DNA from: VXNE01 sp965200505
GTDB lineage: Bacteria; Pseudomonadota; Gammaproteobacteria; Pseudomonadales; Azotimanducaceae
Direction: 5' to 3'
DNA length: 64,000 nucleotides
Assembly: GCA_965200505.1 (NCBI GenBank)
Contig: OZ241343.1
Coordinates: 496,001 to 560,000 of the forward strand
Part shown: positions 35,201 through 43,570 of the stretch, one piece after another
Position numbering within the stretch: the first letter of the stretch is position 1
Layout: each line of letters opens with the position of its first letter
The notes under the pieces: generated by a model
Database searches by the model: none
Told to the model about the DNA's origin: nothing
The model's input: the letters and a program-made list of their open reading frames with translations, nothing else
Program-made: the position numbers and the translations under genes

Positions 35201-35429
35201 CACGTTCTTCGGCTTGTTGCCCATCATGTTCGAAACGTCCACGCAGGCGCAGATGGTGGTGCAGATGGCGGTGTCTCTGGGCTTCGGCATCCTGTTCGCC
35301 ACCGTCATCACGTTGGTGCTGGTGCCGTGCCTCTACAACATCGTGGCCGACGCGAAACGCACGCCACGCACGGAAGCCGTGCCCCCTGGCGGCACCGCGT
35401 TGGCCGCAGAGGCCGGCGGCGGCCGCTGA
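32268..35429 (+). CDS. RND efflux permease (AcrB/MdtB-type)
   Basis: 1053-residue inner-membrane proton antiporter of the AcrB/HAE1 class. A first membrane helix after a short Gly/Ala N-tail includes NLLMIAIVIGGIGGLVVV, then KKESFPSIDFQVVQVAVPYL, the standard start. The proton-relay region in TM4 is FAFIVVLGIVVDDAIIIGE with the paired Asp. The second half repeats the fold with LGIYAVMAIPLRSYVQPLLI and LVGILALAGVVVNDSLIMVD. The start is a TTG at 32268, 12 bp after the adaptor gene. Substrate (drug, lipid or metal) cannot be deduced. Confidence 0.95.
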   Translation: MAEPSSNAARPAGGGLIGWFAGNHVAANLLMIAIVIGGIGGLVVVKKESFPSIDFQVVQVAVPYLGAAPEEVEEGVVIKVEEAIKSIEGIHRIESTASEGTGLVYATVAEGYSAAEVMDKIKLRVDSIATFPRETERPSISSQVRQRGVITLQIHGALDEAALTRLAQTIRDEVTALPEVSAVDLQGARPFEISVDVSEQTLRQYGLTLDDVATAIRRWSVDLPGGAIRSDAGDIRLRAKGQAYTGAEFEQIVLLTRPDGVRLRLGDIATINDGFADVESFAFFDGKPSLAVAVHATPTENEIAIAQAVREYAAQREATLPPGVKLTIWSDSTYYLNSRINLMLENLAAGAALVFIILGLFLRLRIAIWVAVGLPVAFMGAFMLLPSAAVGVSINTMSLFAFIVVLGIVVDDAIIIGESIYAETQRNGYTLANVIAGTKRVAVPATFGVLTTIMAFAPLLFISGTVAQMSQSIGWVVVLCLVFSLVESKLILPSHLAAYAKPKERRRGIGHQVERGLMRFIENVYTPFLTKAIEFRYATVAFFVALMILAAGLVSGGVVRFIFFPNLDLDYVAASVQLQEGAPRTLVRTIVEKLDQDLREVNEDIKAETGTDRDVAQHSFAYIRGGNQGHLQVELDKRPGRVAGPADIERRWREKAGEIAGVRELRFYSSTAIAGKPISFALSGRDYDVLEQAAEALRDHLRGYSGLYEVQSSARTGPDEIKLRVKPEAEALGITLTELARQVRQAFYGEVAQRIQRGTNEVWVWVRYPRSERRSIGNLENMWIRLPDGRELPFGAVAEYEMAQGYSALQRLDGQSTVIVSANADLDAVEPFQVLGQVQAEFMPDLLARYPGVRSGWAEGAQEQAASLRKIGWAFVAALLGIYAVMAIPLRSYVQPLLIMSAIPFGVIGAVLGHMLLDLPITAISLVGILALAGVVVNDSLIMVDFVNRAAARGATPTQAAVESGAARFRAILLTSLTTFFGLLPIMFETSTQAQMVVQMAVSLGFGILFATVITLVLVPCLYNIVADAKRTPRTEAVPPGGTALAAEAGGGR

Positions 35430-35554
35430 GGGGCCGTGGGCGGAGCGCCCTCGCGGCGAGGGTCCAAAGGCGTGGCCGACGCTTTCGAGGCGCTGGCGCG
35501 ACCGAACCGCCCAAGGCAAGATGCCGGTTGTGCCTTGACGCGACTGAACGCCGC

Positions 35555-35848
35555 CTAGCCCAACCGGCCGGCATAGGCCGTTGCGCGGTTCACCGTGACG
35601 CGCAGCTCGCCCCGCTCCGGCCAATACCGCGCCTCGACGTAGCGGTGCTCCTCCCAGTGGAGCTCCACGTTCGTCCAGACGTATAGCGGCACCCGCGCGG
35701 AGGCTTCCCGGCGCTTGCGCAGGCAGCCGTCGAGCCACAGCTCCAACGCGCCGTCTTGCGCCAGCACCACTTGCACGGCCTTGTGGCCCACCGGCAGTTC
35801 CACCGTGCGGCCACGCCGCGGCGGCAGCCCGGCGGTGTCGCTTTGCAT
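35555..35848 (-). CDS. Small conserved-looking protein of unknown function
   Basis: 97 residues, no signal peptide or membrane segment. The middle, DGALELWLDGCLRKRREASA, then YVWTNVELHWEEHRYVEARY and PERGELRVTVN, looks like a compact beta-rich fold with a conserved Cys and many aromatic residues. I recall similar small hypothetical proteins in gammaproteobacteria but no named family. It is divergent from the APC permease with only 14 bp between starts, so their promoters overlap. No role is proposed. Confidence 0.65.
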   Translation of the reverse strand: MQSDTAGLPPRRGRTVELPVGHKAVQVVLAQDGALELWLDGCLRKRREASARVPLYVWTNVELHWEEHRYVEARYWPERGELRVTVNRATAYAGRLG

Positions 35849-35862
35849 GTCGATTAGGGAGA

Positions 35863-37281
35863 ATGTCGCCCGCGGACGCGAGCGGAGATTCTGCCATTTC
35901 CCAACATCGTTTCAAGCGTGTGCTGCGCACCCGCGAGGTGCTGACGCTTTCCTTCGGGGCCATGATCGGCTGGAGCTGGGTGATGCTCACCGGGCATTGG
36001 GTGGAGAGCGCCGGCTCCTTGGGGGCGCTGGTGGCGTTCGGCGCCGCCGGCATAGTCATCGCCCTCATCGGCCTCACCTATTCCGAGCTGGCCGCCGCCA
36101 TGCCGAAGGCGGGGGGCGAGCACGTCTATACCCACGAGGGGCTGGGGCCGGGCTGGTCGTTCGTTTGCACTTGGGCGCTCCTGATGGCGTATTCCGTGGT
36201 GTGCGCGTTCGAGTCCGTCGCCCTGCCAACGGCCCTCGAATACCTTTTTCCGGACATTCGCCTGGCCACGCTGTGGACCGTGCTCGACGCCCCCGTCAAC
36301 TTGGGCTTCGTGGCCATCGGCGTGGGCGCCGCGGTGGTGATGACCTGGATCAACGTCATCGGCATCCGCGTCGCCGCATTGGTGCAGAGCGTCGTCACCG
36401 GCGCCATCCTGCTGGCCGGCGTGGTGCTCTTCTCCGGGGCCGCACTGCACGGCGATGCGGCGAACGCCATGCCGCTCATCGCCACGCCGGCCACCGGCGT
36501 CTTGACGGTGCTCATCATGGCCCCCGCGCTGTTGGTCGGCTTCGACGTGCTGCCCCAGTCCGCCGAAGAAATCGACTTGCCGGCGCGACGCATCGGTTGG
36601 CTCTTGATCGGCTCGCTGGTGCTGGCCGTGGCCTGGTACGGCGCCATCGCCTTCGCCGCGGCCTTGGGCCTGGACGCGGAGGCCCGCGTCACCTCGACCA
36701 TGGCGACGGCGGACGCCGCCAAGACCTTGTGGGGCGGCGGCTGGGCCGGCACGGCGCTCATCATCGGGGGCATCGGCGGTGTGCTCACGAGTTGGAACGC
36801 CTTCATCATCGGTGGCAGCCGCGTGATGTTCGCGTTGGCGGAATCCGGCGTGTTGCCGGCGGCGTTCGCCCGCCTGCATCCCAAGCATCGAACGCCCTAT
36901 GTCGGCGTCATCACGTTGGGCGTGATGGCCTGCGTTTCGCCGTTCTTCGGCCGCACGATTCTGGTGTGGCTCATCAATGCCGGCAGCTTTGCCGTGGTGG
37001 TCGCCTACTTGTTCGTGCCGGTGGCGTTTCTCGCCCTGCGCCGCAAACGCCCGGAGATGGCACGGCCCTTCCGTGTGAAGTGCCCTCGTTTCGTGGGGGC
37101 GGCGGCCATCGTGCTCGGCGTGGCGCTGCTCTGCCTGTACCTGCCGTTCAGCCCGTCGTCGTTGGCTTGGCCCCATGAGTGGGCGATGGTGCTCGGCTGG
37201 GCGGCCCTCGGCGCCGCGGCGTGGCGGTTCCGACCCAACGCCCAAGCACAGGCGGCGCCAACGCGGCTAGAACAGCCCTAG
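35863..37281 (+). CDS. APC-superfamily amino acid/polyamine permease
   Basis: 472 residues, about twelve transmembrane segments. The first, LTLSFGAMIGWSWVMLTGHW, holds the G-A-M-I-G substrate loop of TM1 of APC transporters. TM6 reads LTVLIMAPALLVGFDVLPQS followed by AEEIDLPARRIGW, also characteristic. It probably carries an amino acid or amine across the inner membrane by cation or exchange transport. The ATG at 35863 follows AGGGAGA. The 3' end overlaps the convergent radical SAM gene by 15 bases. The substrate is unknown. Confidence 0.9.
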   Translation: MSPADASGDSAISQHRFKRVLRTREVLTLSFGAMIGWSWVMLTGHWVESAGSLGALVAFGAAGIVIALIGLTYSELAAAMPKAGGEHVYTHEGLGPGWSFVCTWALLMAYSVVCAFESVALPTALEYLFPDIRLATLWTVLDAPVNLGFVAIGVGAAVVMTWINVIGIRVAALVQSVVTGAILLAGVVLFSGAALHGDAANAMPLIATPATGVLTVLIMAPALLVGFDVLPQSAEEIDLPARRIGWLLIGSLVLAVAWYGAIAFAAALGLDAEARVTSTMATADAAKTLWGGGWAGTALIIGGIGGVLTSWNAFIIGGSRVMFALAESGVLPAAFARLHPKHRTPYVGVITLGVMACVSPFFGRTILVWLINAGSFAVVVAYLFVPVAFLALRRKRPEMARPFRVKCPRFVGAAAIVLGVALLCLYLPFSPSSLAWPHEWAMVLGWAALGAAAWRFRPNAQAQAAPTRLEQP

Positions 37282-38355
37282 CTGCTCCGCGCTCGGGCGG
37301 AACAAGTCCGTGCGCAGCACCGGCATGGACCGTTCCGTGAAGCCATGCTTGCGCCGCGCCACCTCGAAGCGCTTGGCCAACAGGTTCGCGTAAACGCCCT
37401 CGCCGCGCATCCGCGTTCCCCATTCGGAAACATACGCCTTGCCGCCGCGGGTGTCGCGCACGCGATTCATCACGTGATCGGCCTTCAAGGGGTAATGTTC
37501 CTTCAGCCAATCGAAGAACAGGTCCTTCACTTCGAACGGCAGCCGCAGCAGCACATAGCCGATGCCTTGGGCACCGGCCTGCTCGGCCGCGGCGACGATG
37601 CGTTCCAACTCGCCGTCGTTCACGAACGGAATCACGGGCGCCGCCATCACGCCCACCGGCACCCCTGCGTCGTGCAGCTTGGACACCACGCGCAGGCGGG
37701 CGGCCGGTGACGCGGTGCGGGGTTCGAGCTTGGTCTTCAAGGCGTTGTCGAGGGTGGTCACGCTCACCATCACGGCGACCAGCTGCTGTTCGGCGAACGC
37801 CTGCAGCAAGTCCAAGTCGCGCAGCACACCGGCACCCTTGGTGACGATGCTCACCGGATGGCGGTACTCAAGCAGCGTCTCCAGCACTTGCCGCGTGACG
37901 CGAAAGCGCCGCTCGCCGGGCTGATATGGGTCTGTATTGGTGCCCATGGCCAGGGTGGAGCAAACGTAGCCGGGCCGCTCCAAGGCTTCCCGCAGGCGTT
38001 GCTGGACATGCGTCTTGTGGAAGATCTTGGTCTCGAAATCCAGGCCTGGCGACAAATCCAGGAATGCGTGGGTGGGGCGCGCGTAGCAATAGATGCAGCC
38101 GTGCTCGCAGCCCTTGTAGGGGTTGATGGATTGGCTGAACGGAATGTCCGGCGAGCGGTTGGTGGCGATGAGGTTCTTGGTGTCGTCTGGGAAGAACTCC
38201 GTCTCCGGGGCGGTGGCGCCGAACTCGTCCGTGCCATCGGCCTCGCCCAGCCCGGCGGACCAGCCATCGTCCACCGGCACGCTGCGGTGATGCTCGAAGC
38301 GGCCAGCGGGATTGGAAACCGCCCCGCGGCCTTTGTGGACCTCCCGTCGCTCCAT
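37267..38355 (-). CDS. PA0069-type radical SAM protein
   Basis: 362 residues. The radical SAM cluster motif is in NPYKGCEHGCIYCYARPTHA (C-x3-C-x2-C plus aromatic), preceded by the family segment ATNRSPDIPFSQS. Downstream, CSTLAMGTNTDPYQPGERRF and VSIVTKGAGVLRDLDLLQAF match the PA0069 family, which is related to spore photoproduct lyase-like proteins. The C-terminus has RGGKAYVSEWGTRMRGEGVY. The reaction is unknown; DNA repair has been proposed for relatives. It overlaps the APC permease gene tail-to-tail and marks the left edge of the second defence island. Confidence 0.9.
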   Translation of the reverse strand: MERREVHKGRGAVSNPAGRFEHHRSVPVDDGWSAGLGEADGTDEFGATAPETEFFPDDTKNLIATNRSPDIPFSQSINPYKGCEHGCIYCYARPTHAFLDLSPGLDFETKIFHKTHVQQRLREALERPGYVCSTLAMGTNTDPYQPGERRFRVTRQVLETLLEYRHPVSIVTKGAGVLRDLDLLQAFAEQQLVAVMVSVTTLDNALKTKLEPRTASPAARLRVVSKLHDAGVPVGVMAAPVIPFVNDGELERIVAAAEQAGAQGIGYVLLRLPFEVKDLFFDWLKEHYPLKADHVMNRVRDTRGGKAYVSEWGTRMRGEGVYANLLAKRFEVARRKHGFTERSMPVLRTDLFRPSAEQLGLF

Positions 38356-38626
38356 CCCGAATCGTCCCGAAGAGGGAGCTTCAACTATAACTGGCTATCG
38401 GTACAGGTCAAGGGGCGCTCGCGCGACACGGGTACAGCACCTTACAGCGTTTCCCGGCACGGCCGTGGCGAGAGGCCCGGTTTGCGGAGTTCGCACCGGC
38501 GCTGACCACCGCGCATTAGGCCAGTTACGCCGAGACCAACCCAATTGAATGCGCCACATCCAACCAAGGACCAATGGCTCGCAGATCGCCGGCGCTGTTG
38601 CCTTGCGGTTAGCATGTTGTGTAGCG
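38356..38626. other. Intergenic left boundary of the second defence island
   Basis: 271 bp between the radical SAM start and the end of the six-gene operon. No ORF with a recognisable product, tRNA or terminator hairpin is seen. TATCGGTACAGGTC at 38396-38409 is near-complementary to GACCTGTATCGA at 47911-47922 beyond the far end of the operon (one mismatch over 12), which may be chance. Confidence 0.4.
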
Positions 38627-39505
38627 TCACTCGCTGCGCAGTCCATCTCCGGGGAAGGTCGCCAGCCACGCACCTGGATACAATGCCGGTGCCGCGTCAC
38701 CAGACGACTCCCAATGGGTGTTCACGCCAAACCGACCCAACCACTGAACCAAAAGCACTAGCCGATCACGGGATAGATCCCTAAGTCGAGCATCCACCTT
38801 GTCCGATAGCTCGTCGCGCAGTTGCTCAGCCGTCATGGGAGCGACGCGCAGATCGAATTCGTGTTTCACAACTCGAAAGGCCGTCGCCTTCCGAACGGCG
38901 TCACGAACGCCCGCCTGATCACCACTCTCAGCAAGCTGAAGCGCAGCACAAACTCGGAGCGTCGCTTCCGTGTGAGGCTTGCGTCCTGATAGGGCCGCGA
39001 GAAACGCTTCCGGGCTAACGTCTGGGAGCCAGACTGATGGTTCTTGGTCGGACGCCACGCTGCTACCGACATCAGGGCCAAACGGAGTTGCCTCAGTCGA
39101 ACTTTGCTCGACTAAAGTCAGGACCCGCGATACGTCGGGCCAAGCGGCATCGACCGGCACGAGCAGCTCCAAGTTCCCTATGCCGATTCCCATACCGGTA
39201 GTAGTTGCGTTCGCAGACCCCACCAGAGCTCTATCATCCGCCACGTAGATCTTCGCGTGAAGCCTCGGGCAAGCCAGCAACCGCACTCCGTGCTTACGCG
39301 CAACATCCCACGCTCGCCAGTCTGTCGCACCGGTCGCGATATCTTGGGCGTCCCATCTTGCGGCAACCATGCTCCTTGATACGCTCGCTGGCACGGCATC
39401 AAGGATCTGCTCGAGTGCATCGCCTCCCATATAGGCCGAAACGATGATTATTCGTTCACACGCCTGGCCAAACAACGCTCGGACTCGCGAGAGTTCGTCG
39501 GTCAT
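38627..39505 (-). CDS. PLD-like nuclease domain protein, last gene of the DndC-like operon
   Basis: 292 residues. The phospholipase D-type catalytic motif is RLHAKIYVADDRALVGSANA (H83-x-K85 ... D90 ... G-S-A-N at 96-99), one copy, so a dimer would be needed for activity as in Nuc or BfiI-type nucleases. The N-terminus RVRALFGQACERIIIVSAYM fits the first strand of a PLD-like fold. The C-terminal 150 residues have no recognised motif. The ATG at 39505 overlaps the stop of the GHKL ATPase by four bases. As the likely effector of the operon, DNA or RNA cleavage is inferred. Confidence 0.8.
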   Translation of the reverse strand: MTDELSRVRALFGQACERIIIVSAYMGGDALEQILDAVPASVSRSMVAARWDAQDIATGATDWRAWDVARKHGVRLLACPRLHAKIYVADDRALVGSANATTTGMGIGIGNLELLVPVDAAWPDVSRVLTLVEQSSTEATPFGPDVGSSVASDQEPSVWLPDVSPEAFLAALSGRKPHTEATLRVCAALQLAESGDQAGVRDAVRKATAFRVVKHEFDLRVAPMTAEQLRDELSDKVDARLRDLSRDRLVLLVQWLGRFGVNTHWESSGDAAPALYPGAWLATFPGDGLRSE

Positions 39506-41400
39506 TCGTCGGGGTCTTGAAAGAGCCGCCAAGCCACCTCGCCCCAACTCAATGCACAACGTTCAAACTCGTTGCGCTGTTTGGCCTCTGCCTCCACTTG
39601 CGCGCGAGCGTACGACACCAAGAGCCCACGGAGAGCTTCTAGCGCATCATGAATAGTCGGTTCTGGCTCGTCCGGCGGACGATCATCATCACGCAGTAGG
39701 CGCGAAAGGCTCTCATAAAGAGGATGTTGAGCATTGAGTAGCACGATCATGTGTGCCGGAGAAAGCTTGACGTCGAAAATCTTGCTTGAGACCTCGTTGG
39801 GTGCCGTTACAAAGTCAACTTTCAAATTGTTCCGTATGACGATCGGCGGCCGCACCTTCCTCGCAGGTTCCCCGTCTGACGTTGATTCCTGGTACGCCTC
39901 CGCTACCTCATCGGCGAAGTCTATTGCCGAGCTTCGATCTTGTGGCATTGCGTGTCCACCATCGGCCAATCTCATTCCAGCAATGCGGAGTTCCGGCGTT
40001 GGAGCGTGTGATGGGTCACTAGTCGAGCCTCGCCCCGCCGAACGTTTTCCCGTTCGCTGTTCTTTAACCAGTCGTTGCATCGCATTGAGTTTGGTCTTTA
40101 TATCTCGAGCGACCGTCAGACATTGAAGCGTGCTTTCGTCTTGCCCCACTTCTTCGTTTTCGTTAAAGACTCTTATGCGTTCGTTGATATCAGCTAGCGG
40201 TAGCGAGGCGACATCGGCCAACCGATGCGCCTTCTGCTTGTCGTTGGTGATGCCAAAGGTGGCGTCAAGATCAGGATCGAAATCCAAACTAACGGAAACC
40301 CACCGATCTACGGTTAGAGAGAGACGCAGCCAAGAGGGGTCCAAGTCGATCTCCCTCTGAGATCGAAGAATAGAAACTCCTTGTAGCCTTTTCGCAAGAC
40401 GGCCATACCTAGTGGGACCTGGGTCGCCGTCCGCGACGTCCAGAACACGTGGATTTCGATAGGATGCCGTTAGGAGACAACATCCAATCTCCTTGCCATC
40501 ACGTCCTCTGACAGTTATCAACTCCGGCTCATACTCGCCAGCTTGATTTAGGCCACTGTCACCGGCAGCGCCGGTATAGGGAATAAACAGCGTATTGTCG
40601 CCAGAGAAGCCATGCTCGCTAAGAGATGGCTCAGCCCAGTTCGTAAGAAAGGTCGGGTCGACAGCTGGTACGACACGAGTGCTCACCACTTGCCTTTTCA
40701 AAAGACTATACACGTTGATGGAAATCGTCAGCCGATGGCGCCCAATGAAGTTCCGGTATATGCGACCACACAAGTCCGCCAAGTTATCAGCCAGCGTTTG
40801 GGCACGCTTCCAGCTCGGTTCAACACCGCGCCAGACCACAAGCGATCCTGACTTCATATCCGCGATTGGCGTGGCCATCCCAACGAACGCACCACTGGCC
40901 CAATCCGGCAAGGATCTATGACGTGGGGTTGGAAGGTCGTTGTCAATCTCCTCGCCCTCCACGACTCGTATGCCCGTCGACGATACCGATCCGTTGGCGG
41001 CTTCACTGTCCTGCCAAGACATGACGGTAAGATCGGAGCATTGGCTAAATGATGCAGCAACCAAGCCAACCCCAAACTTGCCGAGTGGCTTGTCTAGGGC
41101 GCTATCTTGCCCGGAGAACCCATACTGAATGCTTCTCCTCAACGTTTCCTCCGCCATCCCTCGACCGTTATCGAGAACAGCAACGGTATGTGGCGAGCCG
41201 CGTTCATCGTCTTCAACCAAAAGAACAACCCCAATCTCGGTTGCCTGAGCGTCGAAGCTGTTGTCGATCAACTCCGCCACGGCATATGCCGTATTTTTGT
41301 ACGAAGTCGAACGCAGCGCCCGCAGAGCCAAGGAGGCGGGAAAGATTGTTAGCTGCTCTTCTGCCACTTCTGTTACCTCCCTTAGTTGCTGTTCCGACAT
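39502..41400 (-). CDS. GHKL (Hsp90/MORC-like) ATPase, DndC-like operon
   Basis: 632 residues. The N-terminal GHKL ATPase has the N-box AYAVAELIDNSFDAQATEIG (E43 to N47), the G1 box VAVLDNGRGMAEETLRRSI (77-82) and the G2 box PLGKFGVGLVAASFSQCSDL (107-113), in the style of MORC and Hsp90 clamp ATPases. A second domain around QGVSILRSQREIDLDPSWLR matches the S5-like transducer of GHKL proteins. The C-terminal 200 residues contain an acidic, helical region with no motif. The ATG at 41400 overlaps the helicase tail by 19 bases. It could act as a nucleotide-gated DNA clamp that controls the nuclease; this is inference. Confidence 0.85.
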   Translation of the reverse strand: MSEQQLREVTEVAEEQLTIFPASLALRALRSTSYKNTAYAVAELIDNSFDAQATEIGVVLLVEDDERGSPHTVAVLDNGRGMAEETLRRSIQYGFSGQDSALDKPLGKFGVGLVAASFSQCSDLTVMSWQDSEAANGSVSSTGIRVVEGEEIDNDLPTPRHRSLPDWASGAFVGMATPIADMKSGSLVVWRGVEPSWKRAQTLADNLADLCGRIYRNFIGRHRLTISINVYSLLKRQVVSTRVVPAVDPTFLTNWAEPSLSEHGFSGDNTLFIPYTGAAGDSGLNQAGEYEPELITVRGRDGKEIGCCLLTASYRNPRVLDVADGDPGPTRYGRLAKRLQGVSILRSQREIDLDPSWLRLSLTVDRWVSVSLDFDPDLDATFGITNDKQKAHRLADVASLPLADINERIRVFNENEEVGQDESTLQCLTVARDIKTKLNAMQRLVKEQRTGKRSAGRGSTSDPSHAPTPELRIAGMRLADGGHAMPQDRSSAIDFADEVAEAYQESTSDGEPARKVRPPIVIRNNLKVDFVTAPNEVSSKIFDVKLSPAHMIVLLNAQHPLYESLSRLLRDDDRPPDEPEPTIHDALEALRGLLVSYARAQVEAEAKQRNEFERCALSWGEVAWRLFQDPDE

Positions 41401-42641
41401 GGTTCCCAAAGCTCGTCCCATTCTGCGAACATGGCCGCCAAATCTCCGAAATCTTCATACGACTCGTCCGCTAGAATCCGAATGTCCGCTTGGGCGCTAC
41501 CGCCTGACTTCGGGCCACGCAATGCCCTGCCGATCATCTGTTGAAGTAGCACATGGCTCCTAGTGGGTTTGCCGATAACGACGGCGCTCGTTTCTGGCAA
41601 ATCTACGCCGGCTGTCAGCACACGACAGTTGAAGATAACCTGTGGGTGCGGGTTGTTCGCAATGGACGACGCGTAAGTGCGCAAAATATGTTGCCTTGAC
41701 GACTGACGCATTTCGCCCGCAATTGCGTGAGCATATCGCACTCCCTTCTCTCTCATAGCTGTAGCGCACCGCTCCGCTGACGAAACCGATGGTGTGAAAA
41801 CCAAGATCCGACAATGGCCTTCAGCTACGAGATCAACGACGAGGCCCACAATAGCGTCGTTTCGAGCGTCCAGCGTACCAAGTTCCTGGAGGGCTGAGTC
41901 AGCGTAGTCGCCATCGTGCCCCTCGGTGGGCGGCGGACTTCCCGGATGCAACTGGATGCGCACTCTCGCATTCGCCAAATATCCTTTTGAGACTAGGAAC
42001 TTCACGGGGTTGCGACCCGGAGCGACACTTACCTTTCGGTCACCATACATCTCTGCTAGGGTTTTCGTCTCCGAAACAAGGGCACGCCCCGGTGTCGCAC
42101 TCAACCCAAGTAGAAGACACCTCTGTGCTTGGTGGCCTACGATGTCCTCCACTAACGTGCGATAGGTTGGTGCAACTGACTGATGGGCCTCGTCAAACAC
42201 GATTAACGTGGATCTATTCCGAAGAAGCCGTAGGCTCGCAGGTACGGCCGTTGCAGACTGCACAGCCATCTGCAGTCCGGCAACCAGCATTGTGTTGCGC
42301 TCAAGGGCCATACTGTGCGAAAAACTCTGACCGTTTCCCCACCACTGAATAACGGCGGCACGTGAATCCCCGTGATGCCTCCACGCATCATGAAACGCCT
42401 CTGCGGCTTGGGCAATAAGCTCCGCTGTGGGTGCCAGCCAAAGAACCAACGTCGGTCCCTTTTCCCGCATGTGCATGGAAACAACCGACATCGCCATGCG
42501 CGTCTTGCCGGAACCGGTGGGTGCATGGAGCAGAACTCGACTGTGTTCTCGAAGTACCCCCCATGCCTCCATTACAGCTTCGCGTTGGTAGTGTCTCAGA
42601 GAGTATGCCGGCTCAATCTCCCGAAACATGTTGCTGCTCAT
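41382..42641 (-). CDS. DEAD/DEAH-box helicase, DndC-like operon
   Basis: About 419 residues, a compact superfamily 2 helicase. Motifs: Q-motif region LRHYQREAVMEAWGVL, Walker A LLHAPTGSGKTRMAMSVVSM (around residues 39-47), DEAH box TLIVFDEAHQSVAPTYRTLV (150-153), motif III LLGLSATPGR, and motif VI VLLQQMIGRALRGPKSGGSA. It lacks extra nuclease or DNA-binding domains, so partners probably supply specificity. The ATG at 42641 follows a GAGGCGA box; the frame remains open to 42674, overlapping the PAPS reductase end. ATP-driven translocation on DNA or RNA is expected. Confidence 0.9.
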   Translation of the reverse strand: MSSNMFREIEPAYSLRHYQREAVMEAWGVLREHSRVLLHAPTGSGKTRMAMSVVSMHMREKGPTLVLWLAPTAELIAQAAEAFHDAWRHHGDSRAAVIQWWGNGQSFSHSMALERNTMLVAGLQMAVQSATAVPASLRLLRNRSTLIVFDEAHQSVAPTYRTLVEDIVGHQAQRCLLLGLSATPGRALVSETKTLAEMYGDRKVSVAPGRNPVKFLVSKGYLANARVRIQLHPGSPPPTEGHDGDYADSALQELGTLDARNDAIVGLVVDLVAEGHCRILVFTPSVSSAERCATAMREKGVRYAHAIAGEMRQSSRQHILRTYASSIANNPHPQVIFNCRVLTAGVDLPETSAVVIGKPTRSHVLLQQMIGRALRGPKSGGSAQADIRILADESYEDFGDLAAMFAEWDELWEPCRNSN

Positions 42642-42661
42642 GTTCGCCTCTACTTGCAAGA

Positions 42662-43570
42662 CTAAAGCGAGCAAATGGCGCAGGAGTGGTCATAGGGGCT
42701 GTCATCCCCTACGTTATCCAGCAGCACCGCCTGCCACGGTCGATTTGCATCGGACGCGATGACCTCGCCATCCACTGAGTCCCGTAGAGCCTCGTCCGAG
42801 GCCCTTTGATCCAATTCTCTCAGCGACATCCTGTCCATCCATGTATATATGCGGCCCGTTGCAGGGTCATACGTTTCTTCTTCGTAACGCATCGCTTGCC
42901 GAAAAAGATCAGGATGACGCTCTCGTAAACCGAGCCACTCGTTCTTTCGTTGAAAGAAACAAAAGAAGCAACCAGACCTAGATCGCCAAGTATAGTACTC
43001 CGGAACACCCGTCGTTTCCTCAAGGATATCAATGATGTCGCGACGAACCAAGCTGTCAGATACAAAGGGATAGACCGCAGTCACGTTTCGGAGAGAACTG
43101 AGCTTCGACCGCGCCTGCTCGTCAGCCCGGATGCCAACATAGTTAATCGTGGGAGTTGAGCCAACGAATCTCTCCATGGGCTTGATCTTCATCTTTATTG
43201 TACACCAGCGTTGTCGCTTCGATGGCAGTAAACCACCGTGCTCGGCCCAAAGAAAGTGGTCGAATGGCGCAACATTAGCGTCCTCGGTCCGTGCAAAAGG
43301 CGACAGCCGTTCGATAGGTTGATCCAAGAACTTTTCCAGTTTGTCCAGATAGTCGTAGACCTCCGGCAACTCCTTGCCCGTATCAGTAAAAAAGCACTCA
43401 ATCGGGGGCGAGCATTTTGAACGAACGATCTCATCGGCTGCCTCAAGACAACCCGCATGTTTCGCCAAATCACGAAAGTATTGCCAGTCATCCCTTTTAC
43501 GGGTCAAGTAAATGGCCAGCGCAGCAGAGTCCTTTCCGCCGGAAATGCCAATGATATGTCGCGTGTTCAT
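42662..43570 (-). CDS. DndC-like phosphoadenosine phosphosulfate (PAPS) reductase family protein
   Basis: 302 residues. The PP-loop is HIIGISGGKDSAALAIYL (SGGKDS at 10-15), and the family segment CFFTDTGKELPEVYDYLDKL follows. Cysteines fit a Fe-S or sulfur-transfer site: C123 in QRWCTIKMKIKP, C201 and C204 in RSGCFFCFFQRKNEWLGL, and C297/C300 in SCAICSL. This arrangement resembles DndC, the enzyme that activates sulfur for DNA phosphorothioation, but DndA, B, D and E are absent here. It overlaps the upstream ATPase stop by four bases. Whether it modifies DNA, tRNA or a nucleotide signal is open. Confidence 0.88.
   Translation of the reverse strand: MNTRHIIGISGGKDSAALAIYLTRKRDDWQYFRDLAKHAGCLEAADEIVRSKCSPPIECFFTDTGKELPEVYDYLDKLEKFLDQPIERLSPFARTEDANVAPFDHFLWAEHGGLLPSKRQRWCTIKMKIKPMERFVGSTPTINYVGIRADEQARSKLSSLRNVTAVYPFVSDSLVRRDIIDILEETTGVPEYYTWRSRSGCFFCFFQRKNEWLGLRERHPDLFRQAMRYEEETYDPATGRIYTWMDRMSLRELDQRASDEALRDSVDGEVIASDANRPWQAVLLDNVGDDSPYDHSCAICSL

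Noticed and set aside
38356..38626. tRNA or attachment site at the edge of the second defence island
   Set aside because: No cloverleaf or CCA end can be formed and no integrase gene is nearby.
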